Source: Formosa algae (GTDB lineage Bacteria; Bacteroidota; Bacteroidia; Flavobacteriales; Flavobacteriaceae). From it: a DNA stretch of 64,000 nt. Under the pieces are notes generated by a model. The model ran no database searches and was not told where the DNA came from. It was given only the letters and a program-made list of their open reading frames with translations. Below, one piece after another: positions 26,985 to 35,896 of this stretch (positions within the stretch are counted from its first letter, which is position 1; the number at the start of each line of letters is the position of its first letter). The stretch spans positions 1-64,000 of the forward strand of contig NZ_LMAK01000008.1 of NCBI RefSeq assembly GCF_001439665.1. The letters are read 5' to 3'. The position numbers were made by a program, and so were the translations under genes.

Positions 26985-28310
26985 ATGGCAACAATAGGAA
27001 ATAAAGAGTATTACAAAGGTATTGGAGATATTAAATTTGAAGGAAAAGAGTCTGACAATCCTTTAGCATTTAAATATTATAACCCTGAACAAGTCGTTGC
27101 GGGAAAAACAATGCGTGAACACTTTAGATTTGCAATTGCGTACTGGCATACGTTCTGTGGTACAGGAGGAGATCCTTTTGGTCCTGGAACATTAAATTTC
27201 CCTTGGGATAAACCAACAGATGCTATTGAAGCAGCTAAAGAAAAGGCGGATGCTGCTTTTGAGTTTATAACTAAAATGGGTTTTGATTACTATTGCTTCC
27301 ACGATGTGGATTTAGTGAGAGAAGGAGGATCTTTTGGCGAGTTAGAAAGTAGACTAGCAACTATAACGGATTATTTAAAAGAAAAGCAAGCCGCTTCTGG
27401 CGTGAAATTACTTTGGGGAACAGCGAATTGTTTTTCTAATCCGCGTTATATGAATGGAGCATCTACCAATCCTGATTTTAATGTATTGGCTAGAGCTGGC
27501 GGACAAATAAAATTAGCGATGGATGCTACTATTGCTTTAAATGGAGAAAACTATGTGTTTTGGGGTGGCCGTGAAGGTTATATGAGCTTATTAAATACAG
27601 ATATGGGACGCGAATTAGACCATATGGGACAGTTTTTAGGTATGGCCAGAGATTATGCAAGATCTCAAGGGTTTAAAGGAAATTTTTTAATAGAGCCTAA
27701 ACCTATGGAACCTATGAAGCATCAATACGATTTTGATAGTGCAACTGCCATTGGGTTCTTAAAAGAATACGGATTAGAAAAGGATTTTAAAATTAATATA
27801 GAAGTTAACCATGCAACTTTAGCACAACATACTTTTCAACACGAAATCGAAGTTGCAGCAAAGGCTGGTATGCTAGGAAGTTTAGATGCAAATCGCGGAG
27901 ATTATCAAAATGGTTGGGATACAGATCAATTCCCAAATAACATTCAGGAAACTACTGAAGCCATGTTGGTGTTCTTAAAAGCAGGTGGTTTACAAGGAGG
28001 AGGAATTAATTTTGATGCTAAAATCAGAAGAAATTCAACAGATATGGAAGATGTCTTCCATGCACATATTGGAGGTGCAGATACCTTTGCAAGAGCGTTA
28101 CTCACTGCAGATAAAATTATTTCGTCTTCAGCTTACGAAAAATTAAGAACTGAGCGTTACAGTTCATTCGATTCCGGAAAAGGAAAAGATTTTGAAAACG
28201 GGGCATTAAATTTTACAGATTTATATAAAATCGCGCAAGAAAATGGCGAATTACAGTTACAAAGCGGAAAACAAGAATTATTCGAAAATATAATTAACCA
28301 ATATATTTAG
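26985..28310 (+). CDS. xylA: Xylose isomerase
   Basis: Interconverts D-xylose and D-xylulose. The 441-residue protein is the longer class II form. Visible signatures are [18 protein letters not shown] near the N terminus, [10 protein letters not shown] (catalytic His/Asp), [49 protein letters not shown], and [21 protein letters not shown], which together supply the two metal sites. It is co-transcribed with xylB (3-nt spacing). A strong hairpin follows before the transporter gene. Confidence 0.97.
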   Translation: MATIGNKEYYKGIGDIKFEGKESDNPLAFKYYNPEQVVAGKTMREHFRFAIAYWHTFCGTGGDPFGPGTLNFPWDKPTDAIEAAKEKADAAFEFITKMGFDYYCFHDVDLVREGGSFGELESRLATITDYLKEKQAASGVKLLWGTANCFSNPRYMNGASTNPDFNVLARAGGQIKLAMDATIALNGENYVFWGGREGYMSLLNTDMGRELDHMGQFLGMARDYARSQGFKGNFLIEPKPMEPMKHQYDFDSATAIGFLKEYGLEKDFKINIEVNHATLAQHTFQHEIEVAAKAGMLGSLDANRGDYQNGWDTDQFPNNIQETTEAMLVFLKAGGLQGGGINFDAKIRRNSTDMEDVFHAHIGGADTFARALLTADKIISSSAYEKLRTERYSSFDSGKGKDFENGALNFTDLYKIAQENGELQLQSGKQELFENIINQYI

Positions 28311-28335
28311 TATATTCATTTCGGTTTTAATATTA

Positions 28336-28380
28336 CAAAACTGTATCGTGTATTTAACCAGAATGACGATACAGTTTTTT
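28336..28380 (+). terminator. Intra-operon terminator between xylA and the transporter
   Basis: AAAACTGTATCG (28336-28347) and CGATACAGTTTT (28366-28377) form a perfect 12-bp stem with an 18-nt loop, followed by T residues. It would partly stop transcription after xylA, so the downstream symporter gene may be read-through limited or have its own promoter. Confidence 0.8.
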
Positions 28381-28413
28381 TGCACATTCATTTAACAAAC
28401 AAACTATAATATC

Positions 28414-29832
28414 ATGTCAACTTCACACAATTCCGCCTTTTTATGGCGCTTAACCTTGGTTGCTACCTTAGGTGGCCTTCTCTTTGGGTACGATACAGCA
28501 GTAATTTCTGGTACCGTAAGTTCTTTAGAAAAGTTTTTTGTATTGCCCTTTGGGTTGTCTGAGATGGCGTCTAATGCACGTTTAGGATTTTTAGTATCTA
28601 GTGCATTAATTGGTTGTATAATAGGCGGAATTTCTGGAGGTTTTATTAGTCGGAAATTGGGTAGAAAAAACGGATTGATTTTAGCAGCAGTGTTATTTTT
28701 AATTTCAGCTATTGGATCTTCTGCTCCCGAGTTATTTGTAAAACCAATTGGGGAAGGCGATCATACCTTTATGTATTTTTTTATAGTATATCGTATTATT
28801 GGAGGTGTAGGAGTAGGATTAGCGTCTATGCTTTCTCCCCTTTATATAGCTGAAATTGCACCAGCAAATAGTAGAGGCCGTTTAGTGTCTATGAATCAAT
28901 TCGCAATCGTATTCGGGATGCTAATTGTGTATTTTGTGAATTATTATATTTCAAGCTTAGGAAATGATACGTGGTTAAATACTATTGGTTGGCGTTGGAT
29001 GTTTGCTTCAGAAATTATTCCTGCTAGTCTTTTTCTTTTCTTTTTAATGTTTGTTCCGGATACTCCAAGATCTTTAGTTTTACAATCTAAACCAGAAAAA
29101 GCATTACAGGTTTTAACTCGTGTAAATGGTTTTGAAGAAGCTAAAGTGATTTTAGCAGATATTAAAAATACAGTGACTGCAAATTCAGGAAAACTATTTT
29201 CCTATGGTATTCCTGTAATTATATTTGGTATTTTACTGTCTGTATTTCAGCAATTTGTCGGAATTAATGTTGTATTGTATTATGCACCTGAAATCTTTAA
29301 GAGTATGGGGTCTGGTACAGATACAGCATTGTTACAAACCATTATTGTTGGTGCTATAAATTTATTGTTTACTGTTCTGGCAATGCAAACTGTTGATAAA
29401 TTTGGAAGAAAACCATTAATGATTATTGGAGCTTTAGCCATGGCTATAGCGATGTTTGCTCTTGGAACTTCATTTTTCATGCATTCTTTAGGTATGTTTT
29501 CTCTAATTTGTATGTTGGTTTATGTAGCCGGATTTGCAATGAGTTGGGGGCCTGTAACGTGGGTGCTTTTGTCGGAGATATTCCCTAATAATATTCGAGG
29601 TAAAGCCTTGGCTGTTGCTGTAGGTTGCCAATGGGTTGCTAACTATTTAGTGTCTTGGACATTCCCAATGATGGATAAAAATAGTTATTTAATAGAGCAA
29701 TTTAATCATGGATTTGCCTATTGGATTTACGGTTTAATGGGCGTTTTAGCAGCCTTCTTTGTTTGGAAATTTATACCAGAAACGAAAGGGAAAACTTTAG
29801 AAGATATGAACGATTTGTGGACTAAAAAATAA
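28414..29832 (+). CDS. MFS sugar:H+ symporter, probably xylose
   Basis: A 472-residue protein with 12 predicted membrane segments and the sugar-porter signatures: GLLFGYDTAVISGT in TM1, the GRKLGRKNG-type loop 2-3 (SRKLGRKNG), PxxRG-like RGRLVSMNQ, PDTPRSL after TM6, QQFVGINVVLYYAPEIF in TM7, and PETKGKTLEDM at the C terminus. Position beside xylB and xylA suggests D-xylose as the substrate (XylE-like), though sugar specificity is not readable from sequence alone. A hairpin shared with the regulator's 3' end terminates it. Confidence 0.92.
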   Translation: MSTSHNSAFLWRLTLVATLGGLLFGYDTAVISGTVSSLEKFFVLPFGLSEMASNARLGFLVSSALIGCIIGGISGGFISRKLGRKNGLILAAVLFLISAIGSSAPELFVKPIGEGDHTFMYFFIVYRIIGGVGVGLASMLSPLYIAEIAPANSRGRLVSMNQFAIVFGMLIVYFVNYYISSLGNDTWLNTIGWRWMFASEIIPASLFLFFLMFVPDTPRSLVLQSKPEKALQVLTRVNGFEEAKVILADIKNTVTANSGKLFSYGIPVIIFGILLSVFQQFVGINVVLYYAPEIFKSMGSGTDTALLQTIIVGAINLLFTVLAMQTVDKFGRKPLMIIGALAMAIAMFALGTSFFMHSLGMFSLICMLVYVAGFAMSWGPVTWVLLSEIFPNNIRGKALAVAVGCQWVANYLVSWTFPMMDKNSYLIEQFNHGFAYWIYGLMGVLAAFFVWKFIPETKGKTLEDMNDLWTKK

Positions 29833-29855
29833 TAAACTTTTTATTACATATAAGT

Positions 29856-29900
29856 AAGCACAAAATCAATAGGTATGCACTAGAGGTTTTGTGCTTTTGC
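29856..29900. terminator. Terminator between convergent transporter and regulator genes
   Basis: AAGCACAAAA (29856-29865) pairs with TTTTGTGCTT (29887-29896), a 10-bp perfect stem with T's after it on the plus strand. The right arm lies inside the last codons of the minus-strand regulator gene, so it serves mainly the symporter transcript. Confidence 0.7.
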
Positions 29901-30903
29901 GTTCTACTAAGGTTGTTTTTATGGTTTTAGTTTCAAAGACACTTTCTGTATTAGGTGGTTGTTCTATTTTAGAAATTAAAATCTCTGTAGCCGTTTTGCC
30001 CATAAACACACTGTGTTGATTAATACAAGTAATAGATGGCTTAGTATACTTAAAAAAATCGCTATTAGTAAAACTAATAATCGAAATATCATCTGGAATA
30101 GTATAACCTCGGTCTTGTGCAATAACCATAGATTCTACTGCAGAAAATTCTTCTAGACCTATAATAGCATCAACCTTTTGGTAATCAAGCATTGTTTTAA
30201 TTTCAGTTTCAAAATCGTAACCTGGCTTTATTAGGTTTATTATTTTCTCATTTATCGGGATGTTATAATTTTCTAAGGCTTTTAAATACCCGTCTATTCT
30301 TAATTTGATAATACCAACATTATCTAGTGTAGATACTACAGATATGTGCTTACATCCAGTTTTTATAAGGTGTTCTGTTGCTTTATAAGCACAATTAAAA
30401 TCGTCTACAATAACCTTATCTGTATTTACTGAATCCGAAATACGGTCGAACATAACAATGGGTCCAGCATTGTCTATAAATTCTTCTAAATGTCCAAAAT
30501 GTTGTTTAGCTTCAGTTTCTTCACTTAAAGAAATAAGTAAACCATCTATTAAGCCATTTTCCAGCATATGTATAGACGTGATTTCTTTCTCTAGCTTTCC
30601 GTGAGATACTATGGTAATCACATTGTAGCCTTTATCGTTTGCAATGTGTTCAATACCACTAAAAATTTTAACAAAAAACGGATTTAAAATAGAAGGCATT
30701 ATAACACCTATTGTTTTTGTTTTTCTATTCAGTAAACTTAGTGCGATGCTATTTGGTCTGTAGTTATTGTTTTTAGCGTATTCCTGGATTTTATTTTTGG
30801 TGGCAACACTAATTTCATGACTATCCTTTAAGGCTTTTGAAACTGTTGCAATAGACACGTTAAAGACTTTTGCAATTTGTTTTAATGTCGTGCGTTTTTT
30901 CAT
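29866..30903 (-). CDS. LacI-family transcriptional regulator of xylose genes
   Basis: A 345-residue regulator with the LacI/GalR helix-turn-helix at residues 4-25 (TLKQIAKVFNVSIATVSKALKD) followed by the hinge region (NNYRPNSIALSL). A periplasmic-binding-protein-like ligand domain begins at TIGVIMPSILNPFF. Family members bind palindromic operators and release them, or bind more tightly, on sensing sugar. It is convergent with xylB-xylA-symporter, which makes xylose (or a xylose-derived sugar) the likely effector; the dyads upstream of xylB are candidate sites. The specific ligand is inferred. Confidence 0.9.
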   Translation of the reverse strand: MKKRTTLKQIAKVFNVSIATVSKALKDSHEISVATKNKIQEYAKNNNYRPNSIALSLLNRKTKTIGVIMPSILNPFFVKIFSGIEHIANDKGYNVITIVSHGKLEKEITSIHMLENGLIDGLLISLSEETEAKQHFGHLEEFIDNAGPIVMFDRISDSVNTDKVIVDDFNCAYKATEHLIKTGCKHISVVSTLDNVGIIKLRIDGYLKALENYNIPINEKIINLIKPGYDFETEIKTMLDYQKVDAIIGLEEFSAVESMVIAQDRGYTIPDDISIISFTNSDFFKYTKPSITCINQHSVFMGKTATEILISKIEQPPNTESVFETKTIKTTLVERKSTKPLVHTY

Positions 30904-31392
30904 AAAGGATTACCTGTAATTAGAATCTGAGTAGATAATATGCGTATAAAAATATGAATTTAGCTTAACTTTTTAAAGATTAACTGTTTCTAAATTATTT
31001 TATAATATATAAATAGGAGGGTATAGATAAGACGTTTTTCTTGTTCTTAATAAAAACGATATTGTTTCGTGTTTTTATATAGATTATTGAAATATATAAT
31101 CATTGTTTTTTTGTAATTATATATTTCATCCTAGTGATGTAATACAGTTTAGTAACATCTATTCATAGAATTTTATCTTTTTCGGAATGTGTTTTAATAC
31201 GCTTATTAGGGTTTCTATAGCGAATATCTGTATTTAAACCTGTAAATGTTTGAGAAATCAAGAAAAACGCTAAAATAGCGGAAGGAATATTTGTTAAAGT
31301 AAAAAAAAATATGCTAAATTTATCCCCGATTATAATACTTAGGTTAATAACTCGTTTTAAACCTAAATTTTATATAGCCTACAACTAATGTA
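30904..31392. other. 489-nt intergenic region before the PID-CTERM gene
   Basis: No credible gene is visible. It contains an AT-rich inverted repeat with 13-bp perfect arms (31088-31100 and 31116-31128, 15-nt loop) and a small dyad CGCTA-AAA-TAGCG (31268-31280). A weak promoter-like pair, TTG at 31291 and TAAATTTA at 31315-31322 (21-nt spacer), lies 71 nt before the PID-CTERM ATG. The left part should also hold the regulator's own promoter, which I could not locate. Confidence 0.5.
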
Positions 31393-31587
31393 ATGAATCA
31401 GAAATTCAAACTTATTTTATTCGTGTTTTTAATGGTTGGGACTACGTGTTTCTCACAGTCAGATGTACCTCCAACACCCGCAGTACAAGGTGCTCCTCCA
31501 CCTCCAGGAACTCCAATAGATGGAGGTATAACTATTTTGTTAGCTGCTGGAGCATATTATGGAATTAAAAAATCTATCAAAAGATAA
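31393..31587 (+). CDS. PID-CTERM sorting-signal mini-protein
   Basis: A 64-residue exported protein. Residues 1-21 form a signal peptide ending CFSQ, followed by a Pro-rich linker (PPTPAVQGAPPPPGT). The C terminus is PIDGG, a hydrophobic segment (ITILLAAGAYYGI) and a basic tail KKSIKR. This PID-motif, TM, basic-tail arrangement is the PID-CTERM signal described in Flavobacteriaceae as a probable substrate of an exosortase/sorting system. Almost no cargo domain remains between signal peptide and sorting signal. No sortase-like gene is visible in the window. Its function is unknown. Confidence 0.75.
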   Translation: MNQKFKLILFVFLMVGTTCFSQSDVPPTPAVQGAPPPPGTPIDGGITILLAAGAYYGIKKSIKR

Positions 31588-31589
31588 GA

Positions 31590-32183
31590 TTATTTAATAT
31601 CAAATTCTAATAAGCGTTTAACGTATTTTCCTAAAACATCAAATTCTAAATTTACAGCATCTCCTACTTTAAAATACTTAAAGTTCGTGTGTTCATATGT
31701 AAAAGGAATAATGGCTACACTAAATTGATTTCGTTTAGAATCAACAACGGTTAAGCTAGTTCCATTTACTGTAATAGATCCTTTCTCAATAGTTATATTA
31801 TTTAACTCTTTATCGTAGTCGAACGTAAATAGCCAACTACCAGAAGTTTCTTTAACAGCTATACATGTCGCTGTTTGGTCTACGTGTCCTTGTACAATAT
31901 GTCCGTCAAGTCTATCTCCAAGTAGCATAGCGCGTTCTAAATTCACTAAATCATTTACTTTAAGTGTTCCTAAATTGGTTTTATTTAAAGTTTCTTGAAT
32001 GGCAGTAACAGTGTATGTATTATCTTTAATACCAACAACTGTTAAGCATACGCCATTATGGGCTACGCTTTGGTCTATTTTTAATTCTGAAGCTAAATGG
32101 CTCTCTATGGTTACATGAAGATTATCTTGATCTGATTTAAGATTGGCAACACGACCTAAATTTTCTATTATTCCTGTAAACAT
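31590..32183 (-). CDS. ribE: Riboflavin synthase alpha chain
   Basis: Dismutates two 6,7-dimethyl-8-ribityllumazine molecules to riboflavin. The 197-residue protein has the two tandem lumazine-binding repeats: the first begins MFTGIIENLG and has NGVCLTV, the second has GHIVQGHVDQTA and VNGTSLTV. Length and internal repeat match the trimeric bacterial enzyme. It is divergent from pdxA over a 65-nt intergenic region. Confidence 0.95.
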   Translation of the reverse strand: MFTGIIENLGRVANLKSDQDNLHVTIESHLASELKIDQSVAHNGVCLTVVGIKDNTYTVTAIQETLNKTNLGTLKVNDLVNLERAMLLGDRLDGHIVQGHVDQTATCIAVKETSGSWLFTFDYDKELNNITIEKGSITVNGTSLTVVDSKRNQFSVAIIPFTYEHTNFKYFKVGDAVNLEFDVLGKYVKRLLEFDIK

Positions 32184-32202
32184 ATTAATTCATTTATTTG
32201 GT

Positions 32203-32210
32203 TAAATTTG
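32203..32210 (+). promoter_or_regulatory. Promoter -7 candidate for pdxA
   Basis: TAAATTTG fits TAnnTTTG and lies 38 nt before the pdxA ATG, in the short divergent gap with ribE. No clear TTG at the -33 distance. Confidence 0.4.
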
Positions 32211-32248
32211 TAGTGGTAAAATTACGAACAAAATAGTTATCAAGTTTA

Positions 32249-33271
32249 ATGAAGAAAGAAGAAAATATTATAGTTGGAATTTCAATTGGAGACTTGAATG
32301 GTATTGGTGGAGAAATCGTCTTAAAGACTTTTGAAGACCCAAGAATTCTTGAATTTTGTACCCCAGTGATTTTCGCATCAGTTAAAGTGATGTCTTTTTT
32401 TAAGAATCATTTTAAAATGGACATAAACTTTAATGGCATCAATCATATCAATCAAGTTATAGTAGGTAAGATTAATGTTTTAAATGTTTGGAAAGAGAAT
32501 GTATCTATTAATTTTGGTCAAGAAGATTTTAAAATAGGCGAGTACGCTATTAAATCTTTAGAAGCAGCAACCGCAGCCTTAAAAGATGGAACTGTAGACG
32601 TGTTAGTTACTGCACCTATTAATAAACATAATATACAGTCAGAGAAATTTAAATTTCCAGGTCACACAGATTATTTAGCGCAGCAATTAGAAGGAGAGAG
32701 TTTAATGTTTATGATTACCGATTTCTTAAAGGTAGGTTTGTTAACAGATCATGTACCTGTAAGTGAAATTGCTAAACACATTACTCCAGAATTAATTGAA
32801 AAGAAAATAGCAACGGTATATACATCGCTTCAAAAAGATTTTCAGATTTCTAAACCAAAAATCGCAGTTTTAGGTATTAATCCACATACTGGAGATAATG
32901 GTGTTATAGGAAATGAAGACGATGAGGTGTTGCGCCCAACTTTACAGAACATTAAAGAAACTGGTAAGTTAGTGTATGGACCATATGCTGCCGATAGTTT
33001 CTTTGGATCTAATAATTATAAGAATTTTGATGCAATAATAGCTTCTTACCACGATCAAGGTTTAATTCCGTTTAAAACATTATCTTTTGGGGAAGGTGTT
33101 AATTACACGGCAGGATTAAGTAAAGTAAGAACATCTCCAGACCATGGTACTGCTTTCGAGATTGCTGGAAAAGGTATTGCAAACGAAACATCTTTTAAAG
33201 AAGCCTTATTTGCAGGGATTCAGATTTTTAAACACCGTTTAGAGTATGATGCTCTTGTTAAAAGAGTATAA
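32249..33271 (+). CDS. pdxA: 4-hydroxythreonine-4-phosphate dehydrogenase
   Basis: Oxidises 4-phosphohydroxy-L-threonine in de novo pyridoxal-5'-phosphate synthesis. The 340-residue protein shows the PdxA blocks GISIGDLNGIGGEI at the N terminus, VLVTAPINKHNI, FPGHTDYLA, GLLTDHVPV, LGINPHTGDNGVIG, and YHDQGLIPFK with SPDHGTAFEIAG near the C terminus, which include the metal-binding His residues. Length is typical. Transcribed away from ribE. Confidence 0.96.
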   Translation: MKKEENIIVGISIGDLNGIGGEIVLKTFEDPRILEFCTPVIFASVKVMSFFKNHFKMDINFNGINHINQVIVGKINVLNVWKENVSINFGQEDFKIGEYAIKSLEAATAALKDGTVDVLVTAPINKHNIQSEKFKFPGHTDYLAQQLEGESLMFMITDFLKVGLLTDHVPVSEIAKHITPELIEKKIATVYTSLQKDFQISKPKIAVLGINPHTGDNGVIGNEDDEVLRPTLQNIKETGKLVYGPYAADSFFGSNNYKNFDAIIASYHDQGLIPFKTLSFGEGVNYTAGLSKVRTSPDHGTAFEIAGKGIANETSFKEALFAGIQIFKHRLEYDALVKRV

Positions 33272-33318
33272 AATAGCGTTAAAAAAAGATATAAACAAAA
33301 AAATGTTTATAAGTAAGC

Positions 33319-33346
33319 TTGTGTAAAATAAAAATTCATATATTTG
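33319..33346 (+). promoter_or_regulatory. Promoter of the DUF177-rpmF operon
   Basis: TTG at 33319-33321, a 17-nt spacer, then TATATTTG at 33339-33346: a near-ideal Bacteroidota promoter, 16 nt before the DUF177 ATG at 33363. Confidence 0.7.
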
Positions 33347-33362
33347 CAGGCTCAAATTAGAT

Positions 33363-33911
33363 ATGAAAATGAAGCTGTTGAAAGAATTTACAATTCAATT
33401 TATTGGATTAAAATTAGGCAAACATGAATTCGATTATCAAATTGGACAAGAGTTCTTTACACATTTTGAGTATGAAGATTTTAATGATGCAAACGTACAA
33501 GTGCATGTTGTTTTTGAAAAAAAGACAACGTTACTAGAGTTGCATTTTGAAATTTCGGGAACTGTAAACGTTTATTGTGATGTTACAAATGAACCTTACG
33601 ATCAACCTATTCAAAATGAATTTGATTTGGTAGTGAATTTTGGTGACGATTATAATGACGATGAAATTGATTTGTTAATTATTCCTCATGGGGAGTATGA
33701 ATTAAATATACAACAGTATATTTACGAATTAATTGTATTGGCAGTACCGACAAAGCGTGTACATCCAGGAGTTGAAGATGGAACGTTACAGTCTGAATTA
33801 CTTGATAAGTTAGAAGAATTGAGTCCTAAGATTAAGGAAGAAAAAAAAGACCAAGAGGAGTCAGACCCTCGCTGGAATACATTAAAGAAACTATTAACGG
33901 ATAATAAATAA
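33363..33911 (+). CDS. DUF177 (YceD-family) protein
   Basis: A 182-residue acidic protein of the DUF177/YceD family, whose gene almost always precedes rpmF in bacteria and has been linked to 23S rRNA metabolism. The family signature region includes a Cys within VNVYCDVTNEPYDQPI and a strongly acidic FGDDYNDDEIDL stretch, and the C-terminal tail is rich in Glu/Lys. It is followed by rpmF after 7 nt. The molecular function is not established from sequence. Confidence 0.88.
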   Translation: MKMKLLKEFTIQFIGLKLGKHEFDYQIGQEFFTHFEYEDFNDANVQVHVVFEKKTTLLELHFEISGTVNVYCDVTNEPYDQPIQNEFDLVVNFGDDYNDDEIDLLIIPHGEYELNIQQYIYELIVLAVPTKRVHPGVEDGTLQSELLDKLEELSPKIKEEKKDQEESDPRWNTLKKLLTDNK

Positions 33912-33918
33912 ATAGAAA

Positions 33919-34122
33919 ATGGCACATCCTAAAAGAAAAATCTCGAAAACAAGAAGAGATAAAAGAAGAACACATTATAAAGCAACTGCGCCACAAATTG
34001 CTACGTGTCCAACAACAGGAGAAGCTCACCTATATCACAGAGCACACTGGCACGAAGGTAAATTATACTACAGAGGTCAAGTTTTAATTGATAACTCAGA
34101 AGTAGAAGAAAATTTAGCATAA
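33919..34122 (+). CDS. rpmF: 50S ribosomal protein L32
   Basis: A 67-residue basic protein beginning [17 protein letters not shown], the typical bL32 N terminus. A single Cys in ATCPTTGE remains where zinc-binding bL32 proteins have CxxC pairs, so this is probably a zinc-independent form. It is co-transcribed with DUF177 and ends at a strong terminator. Confidence 0.96.
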   Translation: MAHPKRKISKTRRDKRRTHYKATAPQIATCPTTGEAHLYHRAHWHEGKLYYRGQVLIDNSEVEENLA

Positions 34123-34140
34123 TTATTATGCATGCATATA

Positions 34141-34169
34141 AAAAAACGCTCCTTGTGAGCGTTTTTTTT
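34141..34169 (+). terminator. Terminator after rpmF
   Basis: AAAAAACGCTC and GAGCGTTTTTT form an 11-bp stem around CTTGT, followed by T's. It separates DUF177-rpmF from fabH. Confidence 0.88.
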
Positions 34170-34301
34170 GTCATATAGTTTACTATAAGTCAAAAACAAT
34201 TTAATTTGCATCTAATTAAACTAAAAAATTAAGTAATTTGGCCATGAAATTTATGATTAAGGTCTAATTGTTTAATTTATTGGTTCAATAATTTATACTG
34301 T

Positions 34302-35297
34302 ATGAGTAAAATAACAGCGGCTATAACAGCTGTCGGAGGATATGTTCCAGATTATGTTTTAACAAACAAGATGTTAGAGTCTATGGTTGAAACTAATGAT
34401 GAATGGATCACTTTAAGAACAGGAATTAAAGAGCGTCGTATTCTAAAGGAAGAAGGTAAAGGAACCTCTTTTCTTGCTATTAAAGCTGCCGAAGATCTTA
34501 TTAATAAATCTGGTGTAGACCCTAAGGACATAGATTTAGTTATCGTAGCCACAGCTACTCCTGATATGAAAGCAGCAGCTACAGCGTCGTTTACAGCTAC
34601 AGCAATTGGAGCAGTAAATGCCTTTGCATACGATTTAGAGGCGGCATGCTCAAGCTTTTTATTTGGGATGTCTACAGCATCAAGTTATATTGAATGCGGA
34701 CGTTATAAAAAAATATTATTAATCGGAGCAGACAAAAACTCTTCAATGATTAATTATAAAGACCGTGCAACATGTATTATATTTGGTGATGGTGCCGGTG
34801 CAGTCTTATTCGAACCTAATGAAGAAGGTTTAGGATTTCAAGACGAATATTTAAGAAGTGATGGTAACGGTAGAGATTTTCTACAAGCCACTTATGGCGG
34901 ATCATCATTTCCTCTTACACCTGAAGCTTTAGCCGAAGGAAAGCATTACGTGTTTCAAGACGGAAAAACAGTATTTAAAAACGCTGTGTCTAATATGGCA
35001 GACGTTGCTGTTAGAATTTTAGAAAGAAATAATTTATCTAAAGACGAAATTTCTTGGTTAGTAGCCCACCAAGCAAATAAGCGTATTATAGATGCTACAG
35101 CTAATAGAATTGAACTAGATTCTGATAAAGTAATGATTAATATAGAGAAGTATGGAAACACAACTTCAGCTACATTACCATTATTACTTTTCGATTATGA
35201 AAAACAACTTAAAAAAGGCGATAAATTAGTTTTTGCAGCTTTTGGAGGTGGTTTTACATGGGGATCTATTTATTTAACATGGGCATACAATTCCTAA
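34302..35297 (+). CDS. fabH: 3-oxoacyl-ACP synthase III
   Basis: Initiates type II fatty acid synthesis by condensing acyl-CoA with malonyl-ACP. The 331-residue thiolase-fold enzyme has the catalytic Cys116 in LEAACSSFLFG, the His in WLVAHQANKRI and the Asn in IEKYGNTTSATLPL, plus FGDGAGAVLFE. It lies in the housekeeping order rpmF-fabH-accB-accC and is distinct from the ketosynthases in the secondary cluster at 49-53 kb. Confidence 0.95.
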   Translation: MSKITAAITAVGGYVPDYVLTNKMLESMVETNDEWITLRTGIKERRILKEEGKGTSFLAIKAAEDLINKSGVDPKDIDLVIVATATPDMKAAATASFTATAIGAVNAFAYDLEAACSSFLFGMSTASSYIECGRYKKILLIGADKNSSMINYKDRATCIIFGDGAGAVLFEPNEEGLGFQDEYLRSDGNGRDFLQATYGGSSFPLTPEALAEGKHYVFQDGKTVFKNAVSNMADVAVRILERNNLSKDEISWLVAHQANKRIIDATANRIELDSDKVMINIEKYGNTTSATLPLLLFDYEKQLKKGDKLVFAAFGGGFTWGSIYLTWAYNS

Positions 35298-35334
35298 TTC
35301 ACTAATAATAACTTATTTTAAAATCTAATTTATT

Positions 35335-35817
35335 ATGGATTTAAAAGACATTCAAAATTTAATCAAATTCGTTGCTAAATCAGGTGCAAGCGAGGTTAAA
35401 TTAGAAACAGATGATGTAAAGATTACCATCAAAACAGGTGGTGACGATAAAGGAGAAACTACAACTTATGTACAACAAATACCCGTAGGTGCTCCTGTAG
35501 CACAAGCGCCAGTTGTACAACAACAGCCTGTAGCCGCAACTCCAGAAACGGCAGCTCCAGTTGCAGAAGATTCAAAATATATAACTATTAAGTCTCCAAT
35601 TATTGGAACCTTATATAGAAAACCTTCTCCAGATAAACCCTTATTTGTAGAAGTAGGGCAAACTATAAGTGAAGGCGATGTACTTTGTATTATTGAAGCT
35701 ATGAAACTTTTTAACGAAATAGAATCAGAAGTTTCTGGTAAAATTGTTAAAATACTTGTAGATGACGCGTCTCCAGTAGAATTCGATCAACCGTTATTTT
35801 TGGTAGATCCATCATAA
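35335..35817 (+). CDS. accB: Biotin carboxyl carrier protein of acetyl-CoA carboxylase
   Basis: A 160-residue carrier. It has an N-terminal helical domain (1-40), a Pro/Ala/Gln-rich flexible linker (about 50-78), and a C-terminal biotinyl domain with the biotinylation motif EAMKLFNE, Lys124. It also carries the protruding-thumb segment characteristic of AccB. It is 37 nt after fabH and 79 nt before accC, in the malonyl-CoA-producing operon. Confidence 0.96.
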   Translation: MDLKDIQNLIKFVAKSGASEVKLETDDVKITIKTGGDDKGETTTYVQQIPVGAPVAQAPVVQQQPVAATPETAAPVAEDSKYITIKSPIIGTLYRKPSPDKPLFVEVGQTISEGDVLCIIEAMKLFNEIESEVSGKIVKILVDDASPVEFDQPLFLVDPS

Positions 35818-35824
35818 CAAATTT

Positions 35825-35872
35825 TGAAATTCCAAATCAAATCCCAAGACACTTGGAATTTGGAATTTGAGA
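35825..35872. repeat. Palindromic intergenic repeat between accB and accC
   Basis: AAATTCCAAAT (35827-35837) and ATTTGGAATTT (35858-35868) are perfect 11-bp arms; an inner CCAAG-ACA-CTTGG hairpin sits between them and TTTGAGATTTTT follows. The TTCCAAAT unit style resembles short dispersed repeats seen in flavobacterial intergenic DNA. It may also act as an mRNA processing or stabilising hairpin. Confidence 0.6.
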
Positions 35873-35896
35873 TTTTTAAATTATATATGTTATGTT

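Noticed and set aside
35867-35896. Upstream in-frame extension of accC
   Set aside because: It falls inside the palindromic repeat; the conserved AccC start [12 protein letters not shown] begins at 35897.
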